Source: CAILZL01 sp050181835 (GTDB lineage Bacteria > Pseudomonadota > Gammaproteobacteria > Steroidobacterales > Steroidobacteraceae). Taken from it: a stretch of DNA of 64,000 nucleotides. The notes below the pieces were generated by a model. It made no database searches. It saw only the letters and a program-made list of their open reading frames with translations, and was not told the origin of the DNA. The stretch spans positions 1 through 64,000 of the forward strand of contig JBFXCU010000006.1 of assembly GCA_050181835.1 (NCBI GenBank), in the 5' to 3' direction. A program made the position numbers and the translations under genes. Of the stretch, positions 58,488 through 64,000 are shown piece by piece (the stretch's first letter is position 1; the number at the start of each line of letters is the position of its first letter).

Positions 58488-59840
58488 GTGTTTGACAAAC
58501 TGACTGAACGGTTGCAAAGCGTAGTCGATGGATTGCGTGGCAAAGGTCGCCTGACTGACGACAATATCACCGATACGTTGCGCCAGGTGCGTATGGCCTT
58601 GCTGGAAGCCGATGTGGCGTTGCCAGTGGTCAAGTCGTTAATCGAATCAATTAAGGCCAGCATCGTCGGTACCGAATTTGACAAGGCATTTACGCCTGGC
58701 CAAATTTTAGTGCGCAGCATTCACCAAGAATTAATCAAGGTGCTGGGCGAGGGGGTGCGCCCGATCAATCTGCGCGCTCAACCACCGGTGGTCATTTTGC
58801 TGGCCGGTTTACAGGGTGCAGGTAAAACAACTACCGCAGGAAAGCTTGCTAAGCTACTTAAAGATAAAGAAAAAAAGCGAGTATTACTGGTCAGTACAGA
58901 CGTGTATCGACCTGCCGCTATCCTGCAGTTGGAGCGACTCGCGACGCAGATAGGGGTGGGTTTTAAGCCCTCTGATCCGATGTTGTCTCCCGTTAAATTG
59001 GCTGGGGAAGCGCTGGTTGAGGCGCGCAGCTCCCTATATGACGTACTGATTGTCGATACCGCTGGGCGGTTGCATATCGATGCCGACATGATGACGGAGG
59101 TACAACAGATATCGGCGGCAGTTGCACCGCTGGAAACGCTATTCGTGGTGGACAGTATGGCTGGCCAAGACGCGGTCAATGCTGCCAAGTCATTTGGGGA
59201 GTCATTGGCGCTGACCGGAGTCATTCTCACCAAGGCCGATGGTGACGCCCGTGGTGGCGCGGCGTTGTCGGTACGGCAAGTTACCGGCAAACCAATTTTG
59301 TTTATTGGTGTGGGTGAAAAAACCGATGCGCTGGAGGTATTCCACCCTGAACGTATTGCTTCGCGCATTCTGGGTATGGGTGATGTGTTGTCCTTGGTGG
59401 AAGACGTCACGCGCCAAGTGGATGGCAAGCAAGCCGAGAAGCTGGCTGCCAAGCTGCAAAAAGGCAAAGATTTCGATTTCAATGACCTTCATGAGCAGCT
59501 GCAGCAGCTGGAAAAGATGGGCGGTCTATCAGCCATGATGGACAAGTTGCCAGCAAAGTTGGCTAGCAAGGCGGCGCAAGGGCAGATGCCGAATGATCGT
59601 GAGCTCGGTCGTCAAATGGCGATTATTCGTTCCATGACTGCCAAAGAACGCCGCTTTCCCAAGTTGCTGGATGCCTCGCGCAAGCGGCGCATTGCTGCAG
59701 GTTCGGGTGTTCATGTGTCTGAAATCAACAAGCTGCTGAAAAGCTTTATGGAAATGCAAAAGATGATGAAAGCCATGTCCAAGGGAGGTATGAGCAAGCT
59801 AATGCGCGCATTTACCGATCGTATGCCCAAGCCATTCTAA
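58488..59840 (+). CDS. ffh: Signal recognition particle protein Ffh
   Basis: The 450-residue GTPase has an N domain, a G domain with GLQGAGKTTT, DTAGRLHID and TKADGDARGG, and a C-terminal M domain rich in Met (MEMQKMMKAMSKGG) that binds 4.5S RNA and signal sequences. The start is a GTG at 58488, which gives the usual MFDKLTERL end; upstream codons from TTG 58461 have no match. Confidence 0.95.
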   Translation: MFDKLTERLQSVVDGLRGKGRLTDDNITDTLRQVRMALLEADVALPVVKSLIESIKASIVGTEFDKAFTPGQILVRSIHQELIKVLGEGVRPINLRAQPPVVILLAGLQGAGKTTTAGKLAKLLKDKEKKRVLLVSTDVYRPAAILQLERLATQIGVGFKPSDPMLSPVKLAGEALVEARSSLYDVLIVDTAGRLHIDADMMTEVQQISAAVAPLETLFVVDSMAGQDAVNAAKSFGESLALTGVILTKADGDARGGAALSVRQVTGKPILFIGVGEKTDALEVFHPERIASRILGMGDVLSLVEDVTRQVDGKQAEKLAAKLQKGKDFDFNDLHEQLQQLEKMGGLSAMMDKLPAKLASKAAQGQMPNDRELGRQMAIIRSMTAKERRFPKLLDASRKRRIAAGSGVHVSEINKLLKSFMEMQKMMKAMSKGGMSKLMRAFTDRMPKPF

Positions 59841-59863
59841 AGTCATCTGCAAACACAAAGAAG

Positions 59864-59893
59864 AAAACCTGTCAGTTGTTGCTGACAGGTTTT
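59864..59893. terminator. Bidirectional intrinsic terminator
   Basis: AAAACCTGTCAG at 59864-59875 and CTGACAGGTTTT at 59882-59893 form a perfect 12-bp stem with a six-base loop, followed by TATT. It serves the convergent ffh (stop 59840) and the GlrR-like gene (stop 59914). Confidence 0.92.
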
Positions 59894-59913
59894 TATTATT
59901 GATAGCAAAGCAA

Positions 59914-61308
59914 TCAGTGTTGTTTGAACTCGTCCGGCGTCAATGCGTGCCGTGATAGCAGCTTGTAGAAGTCGGTTCGGTTGCGTTTCGCCAGCCGCGC
60001 CGCTTGGCTGACATTGCCCGCAGTGATTTGCAGGATCTGCGATAGATAGTTGCGCGTAAACTCATCGCGCGCTTCATCGAATGAAGGCAGTCTGGCTGGG
60101 CCGACACCCAGTGCAGTTTGTACCAATTCCGCACTGATGATCGGACTGGTTGCCAAGGCGACATTCTGCCGCACTACGTTTTCCAGCTGCCGCACATTGC
60201 CTGGCCATTCCGCGCTCACCAGTAGTTCCACCGCTTCCGGCGCATAGATGAAACGTTGGTGACCGGTTTCCTTGGCGATGCGATCCAAAAAATGCGTTAC
60301 TAACAACGGAATGTCTTCGCGACGACGGTTGAGTGTCGGCATGTCGATGTTGACAACATTAAGGCGATAGAACAGGTCTTCGCGAAACTGGCCACTCATG
60401 ATGAGTTGCTTCAGGTCACGATTGGTAGAGGCAATCAAACGCACATTGACCGGAATTGCTTGCGCGCCGCCTACTGGGCGAATAGCTGCTTCTTGCAGTA
60501 CTCGCAGTAGCTTGACTTGCAAACGCATTGGCATATCACCCACTTCATCCAGCAGTATCGTGCCACCGTCCGCAGTCTGAAATAGGCCGATCTGATCGCG
60601 AGTGGCATTAGGGAAGGCATCCTTTACGTGCCCAAATAATTCGCTTTCAAGCAGATTTTCTGCCATTGCACTGCAATTGACTGCTGCAAATGGCTTGTTG
60701 CGCCGTGAGCTGGTTTTATGGATGGCTCGCGCCAGCAGTTCTTTGCCGGTACCGCTCTCGCCAGTAATCATGACGCGCGCATCAGTGCCAGCGACCATGT
60801 GTGCTTGGGATAGCTTTTCTTCCATCACAGCGCTACGCGTAACAATTTCAGCACGCCATTCTTCGACGCTATCAGCAAAGCCAGAAACCTTGAGCGCTTT
60901 CTGAACCTGATCAAGCAGCTCCTGTTTATCAACGGGTTTCGTCAGGAATGCAAAGGCACCGCTCTGCGTGGCTTGTACCGCATCGGGAATAGTGCCGTGT
61001 GCGGTAAGGATAATGACGCGTAGACCGGGTGCACGGCTCTGTACTTCTTTCAGCAAGCCGATGCCATCCATCTGATCCATACGCAGGTCAGTGATAACCA
61101 AGTCGGGACGTACGCGTGCCATTGCCGATAGTGCTGACAGGCCATTATCAGCTGCTTCTACATCATAGTTTTCAGCACGCAGGCGTATGGTCAGCAGGCG
61201 CAACAATCCCGGATCGTCATCGACGACCAATAGGCGTGGTTTGCGTTTAGCTTGTGGTGTCACGGTTACCGGATTAACGAGCCCCAGTGGGCGAAGTGCT
61301 GCGTTCAC
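59914..61308 (-). CDS. glrR: GlrR-like response regulator with AAA+ domain and altered GAFTGA loop
   Basis: The 464-residue protein has a receiver domain (Asp74 as phosphoacceptor, Lys in LTKPVDK), an AAA+ domain with Walker A GESGTGKE (183-190), and a Fis-type helix-turn-helix at the end. The sigma-54 contact loop, GAFTGA in normal enhancer-binding proteins, reads DAFPNA at residues 230-235 (60604-60621). The operon with GlrK and a QseG-like lipoprotein points to GlrR. Given the loop change it may activate without sigma-54, like some NtrC or TyrR relatives, or work by repression. Confidence 0.87.
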   Translation of the reverse strand: MNAALRPLGLVNPVTVTPQAKRKPRLLVVDDDPGLLRLLTIRLRAENYDVEAADNGLSALSAMARVRPDLVITDLRMDQMDGIGLLKEVQSRAPGLRVIILTAHGTIPDAVQATQSGAFAFLTKPVDKQELLDQVQKALKVSGFADSVEEWRAEIVTRSAVMEEKLSQAHMVAGTDARVMITGESGTGKELLARAIHKTSSRRNKPFAAVNCSAMAENLLESELFGHVKDAFPNATRDQIGLFQTADGGTILLDEVGDMPMRLQVKLLRVLQEAAIRPVGGAQAIPVNVRLIASTNRDLKQLIMSGQFREDLFYRLNVVNIDMPTLNRRREDIPLLVTHFLDRIAKETGHQRFIYAPEAVELLVSAEWPGNVRQLENVVRQNVALATSPIISAELVQTALGVGPARLPSFDEARDEFTRNYLSQILQITAGNVSQAARLAKRNRTDFYKLLSRHALTPDEFKQH

Positions 61309-61888
61309 TGATGGATTTCTCTATATCTTTAATCGCATCCAACTTTTGCTGGGCCGCGTCGAGTGCTTTGCGTATCTTGATCAATTCTTCTGATTGCGCT
61401 TGTAAACGACGTTCAGAGTTTGATTGCGTACGCGCTCTATCGTCGACTGTCGCTGCTAACCGACGATTCTCAGCTTGTAGCTTCAATGATTGCTCAGCAA
61501 TATTGAGCATGACTTTACTGATGGTTAGCTCACCATGGCTGAGCTTTTCAGGATTAATCAGTAGCTGTTCCAGCAGTTTTTTTGCTTTGACGGGATCACT
61601 GGCGGGGTGTCCCGGTGATGCCAACGCAATGGCATAACGCAACTGATTCATGGTGGTTGGTGCTTGCGCATTACTTTGTTCGACAGCATAAAACGTATCG
61701 ATTTGTTTAGTGACGTCATCGTCCGACAAGCTGGCTAGCATGTTGATATAGTCAGCTGTCGCACTATCAGTTTGAGTGACCACAGGGGTAGTCGTTCTCG
61801 AGGCGCTTGGTGGATACAGTGATTCGCAGGCGCTGAGTAACAGCGCGCTGAGTGCGATGCTTCCATATATTCTAGTGCGATGACTCAT
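61274..61888 (-). CDS. QseG-like lipoprotein
   Basis: This 204-residue protein has a signal and lipobox LLSAC, then a helical domain and a long coiled-coil end (residues 130-190, rich in Gln, Glu and Lys). It lies between the kinase and regulator genes like QseG in the E. coli glrK-qseG-glrR operon, where QseG helps control kinase activity at the outer membrane. Sequence identity with QseG cannot be judged here. It overlaps the kinase gene by four bases and the regulator gene by 35 bases. Confidence 0.72.
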   Translation of the reverse strand: MSHRTRIYGSIALSALLLSACESLYPPSASRTTTPVVTQTDSATADYINMLASLSDDDVTKQIDTFYAVEQSNAQAPTTMNQLRYAIALASPGHPASDPVKAKKLLEQLLINPEKLSHGELTISKVMLNIAEQSLKLQAENRRLAATVDDRARTQSNSERRLQAQSEELIKIRKALDAAQQKLDAIKDIEKSISERSTSPTGAR

Positions 61889-63351
61889 ACTGCAGCGACC
61901 TGGACGGGTTTTAGCGGAAGAAGGACACGAAAATGAGCGCCGGGAAATTGCCCATCCATGATCGTAACTTTGCCACCATGTGCTTGAACGAACTCTGAGA
62001 CTACCGATAAACCTATGCCGGTACCTTTGAGATGTCCAGAAATGGGTGCGCGACCTGAGAAAAAAGCTTCAAATACGGCGGTTCTTTCGGCAGCGGCAAT
62101 ACCGGGGCCAGTATCGGCGACGTCCAGAATCAATTGCTCTGGCTCCTGCCGGGCGTGAAGATAAATAGTGCCGCCACGCGGGCTGTATTTGAGTGCATTG
62201 GACAGTAGGTTGTCGAGTATCAGTTTCAACTTGGCGCGATCAGCTTGCAATTCAATATCATCCACCTTGAGTTCTAGATGTATGCGTTGTGCCAATAAGG
62301 TGAGCTGGTGCGTTTCAAGCGTGGACTTGATAAGTGGCCTTAATCTAAATGAGCTGATTTCCAGTCCGGTATGACGAGTGTGCCAAGCACTAAATGACAG
62401 CAGGTTCTCGATCAGTTGCTGCAACCGAATACTGTTGTCGCGGAGGATTTCACCCACTTCACGTTGCCCTGCGGTAAGTTCTCCCACCGCGCCATCCAAG
62501 AGGAGCTCAGTGCCCTCCCTCACACCGGCTAGCGGCGTCTTTAGCTCGTGCGACATGTGACGTAGGAAACGATTGCGTTCTTGGGCAATTTCCAGCAGAC
62601 GGGTGCGCAGCCATTCCAGTTGTTGGCCAAGTTTGCGCAGATCGGATGGACCGCGTACTGCTATGGTTTTAGAAAAGGTCCCTTGGCCGAGCTGGTTGAT
62701 TGCAGCATCAATCTGGCGAATAGGGCGCATGATTAAAAAACTGAACATACCTACTAGCAGTGCAGTGAGCAGAATGACACCTGCTGATTGCCACAGCAGG
62801 TAGTTCTGAGTCTCCGCAGTTAAAGTTTGTAGCCGCGATAAACCAGATTCGATTTGTTGGCTGGTTTGCTCAGACAGCGTCCGAGTGGATTCTTCCAGTA
62901 AGGTAAACGCATCATTGAGTTTGCTGTTTCTATCGCTGTTAGTGCCGGTTCTAAACGATTGAAGCTGCTTGTGCAAGTCTGAATCGGCCAGTCGTAACGC
63001 GTTGACCTGATTAGTCAGCGTCGCGTTCATCTCTACGCTCAGCACGACTTGATCTAAGGTTTCCCGAAAGCTTAACCGTGAGGTCTCGTAGCTATTCAGA
63101 AACGCTTCGTCATTTACGATTTGGAACAGACGCGCATTGCGTTCCATCGTGTTAATGTGTTGGAACAGCTGCTGCGTCGAATCAGTGGACTGCACGCTAC
63201 TGCGTACCAACGCAGTACTTTGTGTTGCCAGACTGCGCACCTTGGTTGCGGACACAATTACCGCGAACAGCAGCGGTATGGCCACCAGCGCGAAGCCAAT
63301 GAACATCAAATCAGTTAGAGAGCGTGGGCGCCAAAGATGCATGGGTATCAA
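61885..63351 (-). CDS. glrK: GlrK-like sensor histidine kinase
   Basis: The 488-residue kinase has a membrane helix at 17-37, a periplasmic domain of about 140 residues rich in helices, a second helix near 180-200 followed by HAMP (IMRPIRQIDAAINQ), a phosphoacceptor domain (RHMSHELKTPLAG) and an ATPase domain with N box SNALKYSPRGG, DTGPGIA and GTGIGLSV. It phosphorylates the GlrR-type regulator encoded downstream. The order kinase, lipoprotein, regulator and four-base overlap support one operon. Confidence 0.88.
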   Translation of the reverse strand: MIPMHLWRPRSLTDLMFIGFALVAIPLLFAVIVSATKVRSLATQSTALVRSSVQSTDSTQQLFQHINTMERNARLFQIVNDEAFLNSYETSRLSFRETLDQVVLSVEMNATLTNQVNALRLADSDLHKQLQSFRTGTNSDRNSKLNDAFTLLEESTRTLSEQTSQQIESGLSRLQTLTAETQNYLLWQSAGVILLTALLVGMFSFLIMRPIRQIDAAINQLGQGTFSKTIAVRGPSDLRKLGQQLEWLRTRLLEIAQERNRFLRHMSHELKTPLAGVREGTELLLDGAVGELTAGQREVGEILRDNSIRLQQLIENLLSFSAWHTRHTGLEISSFRLRPLIKSTLETHQLTLLAQRIHLELKVDDIELQADRAKLKLILDNLLSNALKYSPRGGTIYLHARQEPEQLILDVADTGPGIAAAERTAVFEAFFSGRAPISGHLKGTGIGLSVVSEFVQAHGGKVTIMDGQFPGAHFRVLLPLKPVQVAAV

Positions 63352-63450
63352 TTGTAGTGCAGCGAGTTATCAAACGTCAGCTTATGACGTAATTTGTACT
63401 GCACTAATTTTATTGGTCTGATGTTTGATGCCTGTTGCTCAGTGGCACGT

Positions 63451-64000
63451 TTAATTTTTGATCAGTTCCGGATGGGCCAATAGATGCTGCTCCCAGGCAA
63501 GTTGCGATTTGACGATCATTTCTAGGCTATCGTGGCGAGGTTGCCAGCCCAGCACTTCGCGTACTTTGTCAGCGCTCGCCACTAGGGTTGCGGGATCGCC
63601 AGCACGGCGTGCTTCTTCAACGATAGTCAATTCACGGTCACTCAGCTTGGCCACGGTGGCCAGTACTTCGCGCACACTGAACCCACGTCCATATCCCACA
63701 TTGAGTGTGGTTGATTGACTGCCTGAGCGAAGATAAAGCAATGCATCCAGATGCGCAGAGGCCAGATCCTCGACATGAATATAGTCGCGAATGCCAGTGC
63801 CATCTGCGGTGGGGTAATCGGTGCCAAACACCATTACTTTGGGGCGAATTCCCACAGCGTGCTGACAAGCTACTTTGGTTAACAAGGTTGCCGCAGGTGC
63901 TGAATGGCCGATTCTGCCGCCAGGGTCACTGCCGCCGACATTGAAGTAACGCAGGATAACGTGTCGCAAGGGGGTGGCGGCGCACAGATCGCGCAACATG
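63451..64000 (-). CDS. galE: UDP-glucose 4-epimerase, C-terminal part (5' end outside window)
   Basis: The last 183 residues of GalE are seen; the frame is open to the right edge. RYFNVGGSDPGGRIG, GTDYPTADGTGIRDYIHV and NVGYGRGFSVREV are GalE signatures of the substrate-binding domain. The enzyme interconverts UDP-glucose and UDP-galactose for envelope polysaccharides. The N-terminal NAD-binding fold and catalytic Tyr-Lys lie outside the window. Confidence 0.9.
   Translation of the reverse strand, partial: MLRDLCAATPLRHVILRYFNVGGSDPGGRIGHSAPAATLLTKVACQHAVGIRPKVMVFGTDYPTADGTGIRDYIHVEDLASAHLDALLYLRSGSQSTTLNVGYGRGFSVREVLATVAKLSDRELTIVEEARRAGDPATLVASADKVREVLGWQPRHDSLEMIVKSQLAWEQHLLAHPELIKN

Noticed and set aside
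1..64000. CRISPR array
   Set aside because: No series of identical repeats with equal spacers is seen; the only tandem repeats are the four short iterons at 33571-33609.

Overview
The window is chromosomal DNA of a gammaproteobacterium (family not assignable from this sequence alone). The clues are the rpsF-rpsR-DUF2232-rplI-dnaB-alr-radA order, a GlrK/QseG/GlrR-type two-component operon, a uvrB region with aspC, a yciK-type reductase, YciB and BolA. Gene density is high, many genes overlap by 4 bases (ATGA), and only one certain tRNA gene is present.

Region 1 (1-21566) is a large aryl polyene (APE)-type biosynthetic cluster arranged as two divergent operons around 11381-11552. The leftward operon (11380 to 830) encodes an ACP, a membrane protein, an acyl/aryl-ACP ligase, two tandem LpxL-like acyltransferases, a ketosynthase/chain-length-factor pair, an ABC exporter, a further ACP, a second ketosynthase and a degenerate ketosynthase-like partner. 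The rightward operon (11553 to 21566) encodes a PlsC-type acyltransferase, ACP, two hot-dog dehydratases (ApeI/ApeP types), glycosyltransferase, thioesterase, LolA-like and MMPL transport proteins, a halogenase-like flavoprotein, a DUF3261 lipoprotein, a ketoreductase and a third active ketosynthase (ApeR type). Together they would load an aryl starter, extend and reduce/dehydrate it to a polyene, and attach and export it to the outer membrane. No aryl ammonia lyase is seen. A protein tail at 3-242 looks like the BtrH/DUF4872 acyltransferase family, so the cluster probably continues to the left.

Region 2 (21717-30178) holds housekeeping genes: a parvulin lipoprotein, BolA, YciB, a YciO/Sua5-like protein, TrpS, ScpA-ScpB, an RluB-like protein whose catalytic Asp position is His, PurU and a YciK-like reductase.

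Region 3 (about 30302-41436) is an integrative element in the 3' end of tRNA-Asn(GUU). A 48-base direct repeat (30629-30676 and 41359-41406) bounds about 10.8 kb. Inside are a P4-type integrase with a small upstream partner, a hypothetical protein, an iteron-like array, an AlpA/excisionase-like protein, a primase/helicase-type ATPase, a free-standing TubC-like docking protein, and a leftward module of OLD nuclease plus Mrr-nSTAND3 ATPase (likely anti-phage), then an XRE-type regulator beside a palindromic operator. CTAGCACC repeats near both ends look like integrase arm sites. A decayed second integrase lies just outside the left repeat.

Region 4 (41494-64000) is again core genome: aspC, uvrB, an alpha/beta hydrolase, the rpsF ribosomal operon, dnaB, alr, a CHASE2 kinase/PP2C phosphatase/FHA signalling operon, radA, a CorC/CNNM-type transporter, a YpjD-like protein, ffh, and the GlrK-QseG-GlrR operon, whose GlrR has DAFPNA in place of GAFTGA. 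A partial galE closes the window.
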